Of a stretch of DNA of 64,000 nt, positions 1-12,714 are shown piece after piece (the stretch's first letter is position 1; each line of letters opens with the position of its first letter). This DNA is from Epiperipatus broadwayi (Eukaryota; Onychophora; Udeonychophora; Euonychophora; Peripatidae), in contig JAQFVV010006729.1 in assembly GCA_028023455.1 (NCBI GenBank), forward strand, positions 124,001 to 188,000, in the 5' to 3' direction. Position numbers and translations under genes: made by a program. Below the pieces are notes generated by a model, which ran no database searches, was not told where the DNA came from, and worked only from the letters and a program-made list of their open reading frames with translations.

Positions 1-218
1 AATGTAAGAAGCAATGACAAAGTCGCATTGATCAAATAATAACAGGAGTTGCCTTTTTAATACAGTGGGATATTACTACTTTCAGAATTTGTTTAATTAT
101 TATATAATGTATGTTAAAAAAATATTTATTTTGCATCTAAGTATTTTAGAAAATGAAACTACTCATACTTATAACATTTTTTTTCTCTACATAAAATATA
201 ATGACTGAAACACAGGCT
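1..218. other. AT-rich stretch, nothing recognised
   Basis: No coding pattern, RNA gene or clear repeat was seen. It leads into the first copy of the R1 repeat. Confidence 0.5.
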
Positions 219-537
219 TGGATGGTTGAAGAGTTGGGGTGTATAGTAGATTGGAGCCTGTCCATTAAAGTATGAATATTGTCTATCTTAATATATATAT
301 ATATATATATATATATGAGCACTTATATATATATATATATATATATATATGAGCACTTATAGTATATATGTGTGGGAGATGATAATCTGGACTAACTGAT
401 GATTGCTGGTTTAGCATGAAATACGTTTATTGGTGATTATTTATCTTTTCAGCATATATGTGCTTGAGTGTATCAGTGTTATTAGATAGACTGGAGAGTG
501 GTGGGTTGTACGAAAGTCTGTGCTCATATACCCTATA
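219..537 (+). repeat. Interspersed repeat R1, copy a
   Basis: About 320 bp that recurs at about 700-1027 in the same orientation, at 6395-6721 inverted, and in part at 50030-50222 and 20486-20530. Shared blocks include GATTGGAGCCTGTCCATTAA, GATGATAATCTGGAC, a 'gctggttyagcat' block and a 3' GAAAGTCTGwGyTCA block. This copy carries two extra (TA)n runs (about 289-316 and 325-352), each followed by GAGCACTTAT, so the microsatellite and its flank have duplicated. No ORF. The 3' block (gagttcaaatccc in other copies) resembles a pol III B box, so a SINE origin is possible but unproven. Confidence 0.75.
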
Positions 538-699
538 TATTATATATATATATATAGACACAGGTGTATATATAATTAGCCTCTGTTTCAGTTATTACAT
601 TGTAGAAATGTCTGCCCATCCTTGCATATGTATTTAATGGATTATGTCCTATACATGTGGAGTTCAGATTGACCTTAGGTCAACATGGGTGTGACAATA

Positions 700-1027
700 A
701 TCTTGGCCTCAGGGTGGCCTTGAGCATTCCATCATCAGATTTTCAATTGGATGGACGATTGAAGAGTTGGAGTGTGCAGTAGATTGGAGCCTGTCCATTA
801 AAGTATGAAGATTGTCTATCTTAATATATATATATCTGAGCACTTATAGTATATATGTGTGGGAGATGATAATCTGGACCAACTGATGATTGCTGGTTTA
901 GCATGAAATACATATATTGGTGATTATTTATCTTTTCAGCATATATGTGCCTGAGTGTATCAGTGTTATTAGATAGAGTGGAGAGTGATGGGTTGTCTGA
1001 AAGTCTGTGCTCATATACCCTATATAT
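700..1027 (+). repeat. Interspersed repeat R1, copy b
   Basis: Second direct copy of R1, about 530 bp downstream of copy a. Its 5' part (ccatcatcagattttca) is shared with the inverted copy at 6.4-6.7 kb, so the family starts further upstream than copy a shows. It has a much shorter (TA)n run than copy a. Confidence 0.75.
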
Positions 1028-1849
1028 AAAATATAATGATAAAACAAACCAATAATTTCTGAATTTTGGTTTTTATCTGACTCTAAAATATAACCAAATG
1101 ATATGTAAAATAATTTATTTAATGCATAAATGCTATACCTGGAGATATTTCATTTTATTTTATCAGTACTATGCATATAAAAATATTTGGCTTATATAAC
1201 CAAAATTCTACTAAGGAATCATCATACACATGTCTGGTGGTTTTGAAACATTTAGAACTACCCATAAAGATGATGTGTACCTGCTAAAGAAGCAGATTTT
1301 AATATCTTATGATTGTATCTGGAAATAATTTGTTCTATTCTGCCTGAATGCTACTAGGGATTTTTGAATTAAAATTACTATGTATGTAACAAGATAGCAA
1401 ATCTAGATTTATAAGAATCACTGAATGATTTTTTAAATCAATTCACTACAAATAGTTATTAAAAGTGATGATTGTAATATATGGCACTTTTTTATAATAT
1501 TATTTTTGCAATGCTTTTCATTATGACTATGATTTTTAGAATTTAGACTATTTAGCAGTTTTTTTAATATTACATAATCATCATCATTATTTTCAACCAT
1601 GATTCATCCACTTCAGGATGGGGTGTCTCCAAGTTTATTTCAATTTATCCAATCTATGATTTCCCTTCCCCACATTACACAAACAAACTTTCTTGTTTTG
1701 TCCATCTACCTCACACATGGTTTCTTTCTAAATCTTTTATAATCACTTCAGATTCAATTAAAAATTTTCAACTGTACAACTTTTATCATGACTTTTATCA
1801 ACATTTCCAGCTAGCCCCACTTCAGATTATTAATTAATTAATTAATTAA

Positions 1850-3600
1850 CTAATTAATGACAGTAATATCTGTTTCTTCTCTCGGTCATGTATTTTATTT
1901 TCAAACTTTTCTTATTATTTATAATATACATCTCTATGCTTTATTTTGTACTCTGAATTATTTGTACTGCTCTTCTGTTAAGTGTCCAAATTCCAGATCC
2001 ATAAATAAGAATTGGTAAGACACATTTATTAAAAACCTCTCTTTTCAAACACATAGGTATTTTTTTTACTATCAAAGCACTCAATTCAAATTTAATTCTA
2101 TGATTAATTTCATCCACTATGTTTCCATCTGTATTAATAATCTGATTAAGATATTGGTAGTTGTTAACTTTTCTAATTCATCATTATCCATTTTTTTCTT
2201 CCTTTTTGAGAAAATTCATTAAACATTATTTTAAACTTATTAGCATGTATTTTTATTTTTTAACTCTCATCTGTTAACTCATACAGCATTGTGTGAAACT
2301 GAAACATTATTTGCAAAAACATTGTCTGCAAAGTAGATTACTTTTACTTCCTTGGTTTCTCATTTTAATCCATAAAATACTTCTTGTAATACTGCTGCAA
2401 TAAGTTTTTGAAAATATGGAGTCATTCTATTGTACATTCTTCTCAATACTAATCTTCTTAGCACCACAATGTAATCTTACCATTACTGTTGCATTTTAGA
2501 TAAATATCCAAAATATGACAATATCCTGGATCTATATCTTGATGAATCAATCCTTCAATCATTGTAGAAATTTTTAGAAAGCCAAATGCTTTTTTGTAAT
2601 CTACAAATCCAAAGCATAGTGGCAATTTATATTCAATAATTCTATCTATAATTTCTCTCAAATATTTGGATGTGGTTTCACTGTGTTTAAATCACTTTTA
2701 AATCCAATTTGTTATTTTGTTTGATTAAAATCGAAAGTTTGCTGTAGATGAATTATAATTATCTTGGTAAAAACTTTGTATGGAACTAATAAGAGATTGA
2801 TAGGTGTATAATTTCTAATATATTTTTTGTTAATTTTAAAATATCAATGTTACTATTGCATTCTTCCAATCATCTGATACATTTTATCATTTAGATATTT
2901 AATATATATAACTTTGTCAACAATTTTTAATTTTTTCAATTGCTTTTATTTAAGATATCATTCACAAATCTATCATTATTTAGAGCTTTTCCTTTTTTTA
3001 TAGATTTAATTGTGTATCTTTATTTATTCATTTAAATTGCAGGGAATACTCTGATTTTGTGTTTTATACTGCTATATATTTCTTTATAGAACTCTTCCAA
3101 TCACTTCATAATATCATCTCTTTTTTTTAATAATACTTCTATCCTTTCTTCTTATTGTAGAAATAAGTTTTTTATTAACAAAATTTGACTTTTCTTCTTT
3201 TCTATAACTTTCCTTGCTAATTCACAATTATATATATTTATATTTTTATTAACACTTTTTCATACCACTTTATAAAACTATAGATATTCAATTCTTAATG
3301 AATCATTTTTATATATTTTCATCATCTTTTTCCATATATTGTCTTACCTGTACTGATGAACTGCTTTCTTTTTATATCAGTTATCTCTTTTGAAGTTCTT
3401 AGTTGTGTATCAATTATCTTCTTACAGATTTCATTCAAATCTGAACCATTTTCAAAATCTATTAAAATTCTAAAATGATTTGTAAGTTTTAATTTAAATT
3501 CATTGGAATGTTGCTGAGGATTAGGAATATTAATTGTGAATATTATATTTCTTAATAATTTTTGTCTCACTAGTTTTGCATTAACAGGTATTTATGTCTC
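1850..3600 (-). pseudogene. Decayed non-LTR retrotransposon (LINE), endonuclease/RT linker to RT
   Basis: Read on the minus strand, fragments of an endonuclease-reverse transcriptase follow in the right order. About 3322-3570 resembles the linker between endonuclease and RT. 2458-2661 carries RT motif A as FVDYKKAF (2584-2607). About 2321-2332 encodes motif C as FADN, where active enzymes have FADD. Near 2000-2180 lies the C-terminal tract resembling 'YLGQ..', 'EI..RI' and 'LPVLTYG.ETWTL'. Stops and frameshifts separate the pieces, so it is dead. The 5' endonuclease was not clearly found. It is the same family as 55850-56990, with a shared block at 2101-2230 and 56155-56265. Clade assignment (CR1/L2-like against RTE-like) needs a search. 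Confidence 0.8.
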
Positions 3601-3659
3601 AGTACCTGTTTATCACTTTCTGTGTTGAATTTATTAAGAACATTACACTTTTGAAATAA

Positions 3660-3906
3660 TATATATATTATATACTATATATTTGAATTTATTAATAACC
3701 TTACAATCTTCAAATGCTATATATTACATACTATATAGTTACACATATATTTTTATGTCAATACACTTGAACACATAACATATATGTGTTTTCTTATATG
3801 TATATATGAAAATTATATACTTTGAGAATTTTTTTTCCATCGTCTGTATTTCTTATTTTTGAATATAGAAAGTATGGATAATAATGTATGTAATTTATTC
3901 TAAAAA
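3660..3906. other. AT-rich stretch upstream of a tetranucleotide array
   Basis: Short TATA-type runs (for example 3660-3675 and 3718-3760), no coding pattern. Confidence 0.4.
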
Positions 3907-4172
3907 ATTATCTACCTACTGACCTACCGATGTATCTACCTACCTACCTACCTACCTACCACCCATCTACCTACTTACCTATTCCACCCACCTATCCATC
4001 TACTTACCCACCCACCCTCCCACTTACCCAACCACCCACCTATCCACCTACCTACCTATCTATCTACTTATCCACCCTCCTACCTACCAACCCTTCTGCC
4101 TGCCTGCCTGCTTATCTACCTTCCTACCTACCTACCTAACAATCTACCTTACCTACCTACCTACTTAATAAG
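3907..4172 (+). repeat. Degenerate (CTAC)n / (CCAC)n microsatellite
   Basis: Imperfect CTAC, CTAT, CCAC and CTGC units. The open frame through it (Thr/Tyr/Pro/Leu repeats) follows from the repeat and is not a gene. Confidence 0.95.
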
Positions 4173-4242
4173 TTAAAATCCTACTCTCATCCACACATAT
4201 AAAATTGGTTTGGCATTAATGTATTGTATTCATTATATTATA

Positions 4243-4246
<4 letters not shown>

Positions 4247-4330
<84 letters not shown>
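4247..4330. repeat. (TA)n microsatellite
   Basis: About 84 bp of uninterrupted TA dinucleotides. Confidence 0.97.
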
Positions 4331-5833
4331 TTAAATGTATTTATCATTATTCTAAACACACATGTGACACATGTATGTGTTTTATTTTATACATGTACAT
4401 AAATTATGCAATATGAGCTTTTTTGTCTGTTGTGGTATTTCAATTCATATACTTTATATATGTACACATATAAGCACATAAATCTTTATATACATATTTA
4501 TTTCATATCTTCATATAGAAAAATATACACACCTATATATGTATATTATTCTGTAAAAAACATACACATATATAAAATAAACCTATTATATATAACTATG
4601 ATCACATATATACATAGCAGCTAGTTAAAGTAAAACATGCCATTAATCTGAAAATCAACAGCTTTTTTTTTTAACAAGAACATATTTTAATTTATAATGA
4701 ATATATATTTATTAAGAATTATTAAAATACATCGTGGTCTAGCTTCAATAAAAATACCCTACACTAAAACACTGGCTTAGCATTTCTTAAAATGTGTTAT
4801 TTATTAATTGTTCAACATTTCTGTGTTATACAATTTTGCTATTACTACAATTTAAATAATTTGTTTTATATATAGAGATGTGCATAAAAGTTTATGGGCA
4901 TATATATGCATTTCTATCAACTTGATAGTATATTATTTTCAGTAAAAAGCAATAATGATTCTAAAAATAGATAAGGATCAATCACAAACACACCGACACA
5001 TATATTCTCACACGAATGTTCCATATATTAATTATTAGTTAAGTAACCAAAACCAATAATTATTTTCATTGATTTCTAAAATTGTAGCATTTTGAATTTT
5101 TGCCTATCTAATAGCATAAATGCCTTTTGTGTGTGTGAGAGAAAGATAGAGTGTTATATTTGTGGAAGAATATACATATTTCAGTTAATATTATATAAAT
5201 ATCCAAATTATTTCTTAATATTATGAAAAAGAATTAATGTCAGTTTTAATTTTTTAAAAAAATTCAATAATTTTCAAAATCATTTATTAAAAAAAATCTT
5301 TCAGTTTTAAAATACAAGTAAAGATTAAGTCTCAAAGCTTACGTACGTAATTAACTAAACTATTAAAGAATATACTTGATTAATGTCTGAAATGTATTAG
5401 AAAAGAGTTTTTTTTAAAGTGAAAGAAAAAGCCAAAGATTTACTTTAAATTTTAAATAGTTTCTACTTTAAACTCCTTTTTTGAAACCTGCCAAATTATT
5501 ATACTGATAATATTTGAAATAAAGTGTTAATTTGGAAACAGTCTCAGAAAGGAATTTTACTTTTATAGAAAAGAAACCTATCATTAATTTTGTTCACACA
5601 AAAAAAATACCTATAAAAATTATTATATTTTGAATTAATAACTTTTTAAAAACACACCTGTAAAAGCAAGATTCTACAAACAGCTAACAAGTGAACAATT
5701 GGATCATAAACTCTACCATGACTTTCTTTTAAAAAAGAAAAAAAAATCACTAATGAATATATTTTCAAAGGAAAACATGATAGTCTTCCATAGTTAAAAT
5801 AAGCATTTAAAAAATTGTATATCATTTTTATTG
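4331..5833. other. AT-rich stretch, nothing recognised
   Basis: Short TA/CA-rich runs near 4450-4620 and otherwise unpatterned AT-rich DNA. No exon with both splice signals and a recognisable peptide was found on either strand. Confidence 0.4.
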
Positions 5834-5979
5834 AATATAATAAGTGCGCTTATACTTAACTATAGAGAAGCTTGCTATTTCTATAAATTAAATACGGATC
5901 TCGAAAGTGCTAAGCCATATTTAATTTATAGAAATAACAAGCTTCTCTATAGTTGTGTATAAGCATACTTATTACATTT
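5834..5979. repeat. Hairpin (inverted-repeat) element, ~60-bp arms
   Basis: The left arm, about 5834-5894, is nearly the exact reverse complement of the right arm, about 5918-5979. The arms share the blocks CTATAGAGAAGCTTG and ATTTCTATAAATTAAATA. The loop is about 23 bp. The short size and long arms resemble a MITE-type foldback; no terminal duplication was confirmed. It ends about 35 bp before the SINE at 6014. Confidence 0.85.
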
Positions 5980-6013
5980 ATTACATTCTGTATAAAAGAA
6001 GTATAAACAGTTA

Positions 6014-6141
6014 ACGTCATTACATTCTTTTTTTTTTTTTCATATGTCAAATGCGTTGACCGGGAAGCGAATCCGGGCCAGCTGTTTGGAAGACAGGTAT
6101 GCTAACCACTAGGCCACCAACGCTTGACACGTCATCACATT
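6014..6141 (-). mobile_element. Short tRNA-Gly-type SINE with target-site duplication
   Basis: On the minus strand, 6123-6052 folds as a tRNA: acceptor GCGTTGG paired with TCAACGC, anticodon loop with TTCC (UCC, Gly), and T arm with TTCG. It is preceded by GTCAA and followed by a short tail (TTTGACATATG) and an A-run (the T-run at 6028-6040 on +). Flanks ACGTCATTACATT (6014-6026) and ACGTCATCACATT (6129-6141) are a 13-bp target-site duplication with one mismatch. The tail and duplication show retroposition, so this is not a normal tRNA gene. Confidence 0.85.
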
Positions 6142-6394
6142 TTTAGCAACGTAAAAGTGTTGTATTTCAAAAACTTACACTAGACTATACTGACTATAAA
6201 TAAAGTAGTGAAAACCTAAAGACATTTTCAGTAGTTTTTTAATAAAAGGTAAACCTAAAAATTATAAAACAAAAGGGATGAAGGTAATTTTGTTTTGATG
6301 GATTTTCAAGTGATAATCTATATTTAAAATATTTTACTATTATTCTATAAGATTTGAAATACAGACATTCTTATACATGGAACTTAATTATAAA

Positions 6395-6721
6395 TATAGG
6401 GGATTTGAACTCAGACTTTCAAGCAATCTTCAACTACCCACACTATCTCATACTACTGATACATATGACCACACACATGTAGAGAAGATAAATAATCACC
6501 AATATACATATATCGTGCTGAACCAGCACTCATCAGTTGGTCCAGATTATCATTTCTCACACACATATATAATCAGTGCTCAGTTTTATATTAAGATAGC
6601 AAATCTTTATACTTTAATGGATAGGCTTCAATCTATTCCAATTTCCAACTCTTCAGCCATCCATACCATGAAAATCTGATGATAAATGCCCAAATCCCAT
6701 GCTGATGCCAAGCATCACAAG
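6395..6721 (-). repeat. Interspersed repeat R1, copy c (inverted)
   Basis: Reverse complement of R1: it contains the attggtgattatttatctt, gataatctggaccaactgat and aaagtctgagttcaaatccc blocks. An open frame of about 100 codons on the + strand lies inside the repeat and is incidental. Confidence 0.75.
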
Positions 6722-7844
6722 CTGTGATTTATTATTTTAAATAAGAAACTAATATTTTTTTTTGCTTTTGTAAAATAATTTTTTATTTAATATATAGTTA
6801 TACTTATGTTTGCATTGAGTTAGAAAGGAAAAAAATAAAGAACAAGAGTTAAATATTGGAATATATGTATAAGTATATGAAATTCTAATATTCTTACTAT
6901 ATTTTTAAACTAATAATTTATATGTGGGCACAAACTATTTGTTTATTTATTTATTTTAATTTTTTGTGTCAGGAAAAAAATATAAAATAACTTCTACCTG
7001 ATACTAATTATTATTGGCATTAGTTTTTATTAGTCAACATTTTATTATATATACTTCTATTTATTGAAATTACAATTATGGAAATATGTTATGCATGTAT
7101 AATACTGTTATTTTTCAATTAATTGAATTAATTGTCCATTAAAATAGATCATAATTAGTAAATGTTTAGGATTATATTTATGCAATTTTATTTGTTGGTG
7201 CTCAGTTAAAACTAAGATAATTATTATTTTTTTATGCTTTAGAATGAAATAATTTTGTGAAAAAAATTTAATGGTTAATACAGTCAAATATATCTTCTTA
7301 TGTGAATATTCCACAATATAATTAATGATAAAGAAAAATATTTTATTTGAGCTTTAATTAAGTAATGATTGATCCATGGAATATATATCATGAATTCATA
7401 ACACTTTCTATTAACTTATTCCATTAAGATATTTTATAATAGACAAATTCTAAATTATGAACGATCACAATAAAAGGCTAGCATGGTCAATTTGAAGAAA
7501 ACTCCATTTATCAATTGTGTCAAGCCTCAACATTACGGATCATGAATTAGATCTATTCTAATTTATAGTTATATTTAATTTGGAATACTTGCTGAAGGGA
7601 GTTTATTTGGAATGAACCCATGAGTTTTTTATTATTATAGTTAACAATTCAAAATTTTGCTATTACATATATCACATCTTTTCTAAAAATATTATTTAAA
7701 TAAAGTCATTCATAATATATAAATATAAACAATATACAAGAAAAGCAACTAAAATTATATAATTTTTTTGTTTGTTTGCACATTAAAAACGTGATTATAT
7801 GAGTGCAAGCATAAATATGTGTTTAGAATAGTGGAGCATTTTGA

Positions 7845-7849
<5 letters not shown>
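6722..7849. other. AT-rich stretch, nothing recognised
   Basis: No exon, RNA gene or repeat recognised. Short open frames here are lysine/isoleucine-rich and AT-driven. Confidence 0.4.

Positions 7850-7932
<83 letters not shown>
7850..7932. repeat. (TA)n microsatellite
   Basis: About 83 bp of uninterrupted TA dinucleotides. Confidence 0.97.
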
Positions 7933-7935
<3 letters not shown>

Positions 7936-10222
7936 GTAATTAGAGTTGATCAAAGATATACAAATATATAACAGTAAATCTTTAATTCCAAATAAATATT
8001 TATATTAGATGAAAGTTGATTGATTAAAAAAATTAAAAAAAAAGAGGGTTCAATTCAAATATATAAAATATTCACCAATGTGATGATGATAATGATGATT
8101 TATAATATAAATGCAAGTTCTCCAAAAGTATTTTATTTGTTTTTCATTTTCAATAAAATAAAAAATAAACCTTCCATGCACCAAACTTTCTAATTAGAAA
8201 GTTTAATGTTAGAAAACTTATTAATACCCAATCATCATCATTTACAAATTATTGCTGCCAGTTCTGCATGCATCTCAGTGGATTGCATGATTTCTCAGGG
8301 TTGTAGATATTACTAACATATAAAATATTAAAAGCAATATGTTAGAATTGAGATTAAGAAGCTATCCAAAACTAAATGGATTAATAAAAATATAATTTAT
8401 TAACAATAACAATATAATATTGTTGCATATATACTTTCAATTATTATTAGATATCTAAAATATTAAATACAATAATGAAAAATATTTTAAATTTAAAGTT
8501 TTATAATAGCTATAATGATGAGATCTTATCATGTGATATTTAAACAGTTTAAAACCATGGTTGTCTTCAGATATCATTTTTTAAATATTTGGATGTCTTT
8601 ATTACTTACTCCTGAGATGGTAGTTGTATTCCTGGTGCATGATAATGTTAGATAGGAAATACCACAACATTGATGATGTTAGATAGGTTATAGTATTCCT
8701 ACAGACATGTCTTCTTTTTTTCTTCATGGCATTATTAGGCAAAGACTGATTTTAGCAAACTTCAGCATTTGTTTCTGGATGATTGCAATTTTTTGGTATT
8801 TGAATGTTGTGATTTTTTGTTGCCTAGAAACACATAGTAGATATACTTCTTCTAAATATAATCATCATATTTTCTATTATAACTGGAGTACTAAAAAATA
8901 CTGTAAAACAGTCAGCAAGACACAGCTATCCAAGTTACAGTGGAAAACAGTTTATTTTCCCTGTTGCACTGGATCACTGCAACCCTGTTTTTTGAGTTGA
9001 ATCTTGAAATAAACTGAGGTAGGCTGGACTGGGATAAATCACACTCTTAGTAGCTTATTTCAGACCTATTTATCTCTACTTGATGTTCAACTATATATTT
9101 TCCAAACAACAGATTCATCATCAACTGGTTATAAGATTTGACTTTGGTTTCTTTACAACATATTTTTTTAGCAATCATTTTCTTTATTCCCTTCACAACA
9201 TGTTGTGGAAAGAAATGGATTTGATAATGAAAGGGAAAAATAGGGTTTATTTCTCTCTCTTTTTTATTTATACTAATTAGCAATAGGAAGAAAATAATTG
9301 TCAATGACTTTTAAAATTTGATAGTTAATTTTAAAATATTATTAATTCCAAAAATTTAATATTATTTTTAGATTTTACATAAAATTTAGTTTAGGAATTG
9401 ATAAGTAGTTGAATTTAAATCCTTTCAGAAAAAAGCAAAGGAGGAAAGATACAAAATACTCTAATCTAATTTTAGAAACTATGTAATTAAAATTCTTTTA
9501 TGTATCAAAATAATTTTCCTTTCTTCCTTTCAGGAGTAATTTATCATTTTTATTGTCTCTCATATATTACAATGTAACATTAGAAAATATTTAATAATAT
9601 GGTTAAATGCATAAACTAACTGTTTTATTTATTTTTTTAGGTAGTTTATATATTTATTACTCAATTTCAATGATGAGTTTTTTATTAAACAATTATTTTT
9701 TTATGCAGATTTGTAATATAACTAATTTGTGCTGCTATCAAATTTGCTTTAATTACAAATTTCCTTCCTTTTAAATAAAACAATGGTACAGTATAACTTT
9801 TCATTTTTATGCTTACTGCAAAAATTTTAACTTTTATTTATTTCTTTAATAATTTTTGTATTTTAGTTCTTTTTAAATGTAAATACAGAATACATATATC
9901 CATGATTTTACTGTTCACAGATTTGATTTATTTTAAATTGTACAAAGAATAAATATGATTTCAACTCTAGGATTTATAAAAAAAAATCAACTATAGGACA
10001 TTAAGATGTACATTGAAGTATGAATGTTATAAAGATCATCTCAGTTTAACTTCTGTTAAGTTACTTGCAACATATCAAATATACACCTTGTTTCCTTTTG
10101 AGTTGTATAGACCAATAAATTTAAAACATTCAAAATCCATCATAGTAAACTACTTAAAAAATGTAGTGTCAGCACCTGAGATAATATACACTTTAAATGT
10201 TACATAATAATATAATATCTCA
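7933..10222. other. AT-rich stretch, no gene recognised
   Basis: A somewhat less AT-rich patch at about 8590-9040 holds a 97-codon open frame (+) with no recognisable domain. It reads as Phe/Cys/Tyr-rich chance sequence. The rest is unpatterned. Confidence 0.35.
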
Positions 10223-10350
10223 TATGATTACTCTGGCTTGCACTGAGTGGTACTACTGTATGGAGAGTTTTGCCTGTTTTAATAACAGTTATAAGCAAGC
10301 ATAAGAAATGGTGATCATGTGATGTTTGGTGGTTTAGTATCTCACACTAC
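10221..10350 (+). repeat. Interspersed repeat R2
   Basis: TGATTACTCTGGCTTGC followed by a tgagtg..act..tgtatgga block recurs at 34181-34225 (+). A second part (GTGATCATGTGATG, about 10312) recurs at about 18187 next to an inverted copy of the GTATGGAGAGTTTTGC block. This suggests a small composite or foldback repeat family. Confidence 0.55.
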
Positions 10351-10659
10351 ATGACCAAATTCCAATACATTGCTAAAAATAGAATATATCTAAACAAAAT
10401 CTAAGAAAACAAATTTCCATCATTACCTGTAGAAATAAACTTATTCATGCTGATCATTTGTTTCATAGCTGTTGACACCATCTATTTTTAAATGATTACC
10501 ATTTCTCTCTTAATATGATACAATAAAACCTTCTCTCACTTTCTAGCAAGCTGGTAATTTTTCCTTTTGTTAATTTTAATTGTTCCTTTCAGAAATATTT
10601 TATCTTTTAACTCATTACATAATTTCATTATTCTTTAAAATATTTTTTCTTTTAACAGA

Positions 10660-11420
10660 TCCAGGGTTGACAGAGAATAACCCCACCTTTATTCATTTAT
10701 AATCAAGTTTTACATCTATTCAGATACTTTGGTACTGGTGATGAAGCTTTTATCCTAGTTAATTTGAGATATGTTCTATCATCTGTTTCACTGCTGATTT
10801 TTTTATGGTAGTTTGGATCTTATTCTCTTCATTTTCTCAGTCTACATCTATTGTTTCATTCCTGTATTACTTCTTGGATGTGATGAATTCTCTGGTAATT
10901 TTTCTGGTGTGCCTAGTTTTCATTGGCTTGAAAAACTTTTAGGATGATGTATTATGCATGTTCTATTATTGTTACCAGACTTCTTTTCTTTTGCCATAAT
11001 CTACAGGGTCAAAGTCTTTGTCATCTTTCACCTTAATACATCTAATAAATGCCTCATTTTTTTGCGTGACTGCCTATTTGATGTGGTGAACTTATCTTCT
11101 CCATCACCTGTTTTTTCTTTATTCTGTAGGTTGATGTCAATGACATTTAAAAACTCAGCCATTTGTTCTATGATTTGTTAGTCAGTAGTGATGATCATCT
11201 GTTGAACACAAAAGGGTTAATTATGTTGAATAATCCTGATAATCTGGTTTTCTGTTATGCCATGTGCATATAGTGTCCTTAATTTTGAGATTTATCTTTG
11301 AAAAAATTGTGTATATGTTTATTAACCTTTCATGTATCTTTCCTGCATAATTTGATATTTGATTACTTCTTGGCACCCTTCTGACCAAAAACTTTTCAAA
11401 TTTTGTTTTCTGTATCCAAA
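10660..11420 (-). pseudogene. Possible decayed LINE endonuclease remnant
   Basis: On the minus strand, about 11353-11221 reads ERLINIY, then LKIKDTI and TWHN. This resembles the 'ERLIEF..NDLKITNTI..TW' tract late in LINE apurinic endonuclease domains. The spacing is right, but stops interrupt the remainder and the GDFN motif was not found. It could be coincidence. Confidence 0.25.
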
Positions 11421-12343
11421 ATAGGTTATTTTCTTATTAATGAGTTTCACTATTTCTTAGCCGGTCCTTATAAATAATTATATACAATAGCCATTTTCTC
11501 TCTTTCTGTTGTATGGTTCAATTGGAAATAATTCTCCAGACTATCAAGATATTCCATGACATCAATTTTAATAAACACTTATTCTAGAAAAAATTGAACA
11601 ATATGATCAGAGATTGCTAAAGGAAGCTATAGAGATTTTTAAAAGGCCTAACAGCGTAAATGAAAAATGTGAATTAAAGAAAATTAACAATATTTGGAAA
11701 AAGCTATTAAAGAATAAAATATCTTTAAAACTTCTCAACTAATAGAGTTGGAGGAGGAGAAAATAATAAGGGAAAAATATAATGGTTTTAATATGATTTG
11801 AGAAAGAAGAAGCTCTCAGGAAAGTACTTGTTATTGTACTGAAACATCAGTTATTTAACTATTATATTTTTATTACATGAAAGTTGCTGGAAATAATACT
11901 ACAAATTCAAAGCTGCATGAAAAAATTGTTTAGTAAAAAACTCATCATCCAAACTGAGTAACAAATATATAACCTGCCTAAAAAAATAATATTAAAGTAA
12001 GTAAGCTAATGTTTTGACAAGGTAATATTTGTTTTTATTTGGGTGAAAAAAACCCAGTAATAATCACACAGTTATAGCAGAGACAATTGTATCACATGAC
12101 TGTCATAGCATGTTGTTGTTGAATAGTTCAGCTTAGATTTAGCTATGTTTTTCATATTCATTTGTGCAAAAAAAATTTCCAAATAGTTGACAATTTCATT
12201 GTAAATTAAAAGCTTTCATATGAAATAATACGATGATTCTTGCACTGCTAATGCTGAAATTGTTTTTTGGCAATAAAAATGAATCCATTTTTATTACCAT
12301 CTAAGAATGTTAATTTATTATATTTTATGTTGTATATATATAT
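11421..12343. other. AT-rich stretch upstream of the first cyclase exon
   Basis: No exon for the region before the kinase-homology domain was recognised. Short runs of lysine-rich frame near 11590-11800 have no known domain. Confidence 0.35.
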
Positions 12344-12540
12344 ATAATGAAAATACTCTAGAAAAAATAATACTATATTCAATATACCAATATGAAAAAT
12401 CAATAATAGCTGTAGTCTGCTCAAAGTAGCATATGCTATTCAAAATCCCATACAATGCCATAAGCTGGCTATAGCTGTTATTGATTTTGTATATTGGTTT
12501 ATTGAATATTGTAGAGTTTATTCAGGAGTATTTTGATTAT
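12344..12540. repeat. Inverted repeat, ~72-bp arms, beside a splice acceptor
   Basis: Left arm 12344-12415 and right arm 12470-12540 are near-perfect reverse complements, sharing aatactc, caatata, aaaatcaataa and agctrtag blocks. The loop is 54 nt. It ends 72 bp before the acceptor of the first cyclase exon, so in the pre-mRNA it would form a long hairpin next to the branch-point region. It looks like a MITE-type insertion. Confidence 0.85.
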
Positions 12541-12612
12541 TATATTTATTTTATCTGATTTTATTTATTTATATATTTAATATATTTTGTTTATTAAAAT
12601 GTTTTTTTTTAG

Positions 12613-12714
12613 ATGAGAGAGATAGTTCATGAAAATGTTGTCCGTTTTATAGGATGTTGTATAGATAATCCTATAATAATCCTAACAGAATATTGCCCCA
12701 AGGGTAGCTTACAA
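12613..12714 (+). CDS. Receptor guanylate cyclase, kinase-homology domain, exon A (partial gene)
   Basis: Membrane guanylate cyclases make cGMP from GTP in response to ligands; their intracellular kinase-homology domain regulates the cyclase without acting as an active kinase. This 34-codon exon (phase 0 at both ends) begins after a T-run plus AG and ends at CAA|GTAAGT. It encodes [11 protein letters not shown], matching the family's RHEN..RFIGAC tract, and [12 protein letters not shown], matching the hinge region ([11 protein letters not shown]). It joins in frame to 19763-19834, whose first residue supplies the D expected after SLQ. The ATG at its start is internal, corresponding to the family's '.LRHEN' helix, not a start codon. 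Upstream exons were not seen. Class is confident; subtype (natriuretic-peptide-like or other) cannot be told. Confidence 0.93.

Noticed and set aside
3930-4416. Open frames rich in Tyr-Leu-Pro-Thr and Ile-Tyr
   Set aside because: Translations of (CTAC)n and (TA)n microsatellites.
8707-9000. 97-codon + frame
   Set aside because: No recognisable domain, Phe/Cys/Tyr-rich AT-driven composition, and no splice or promoter context.
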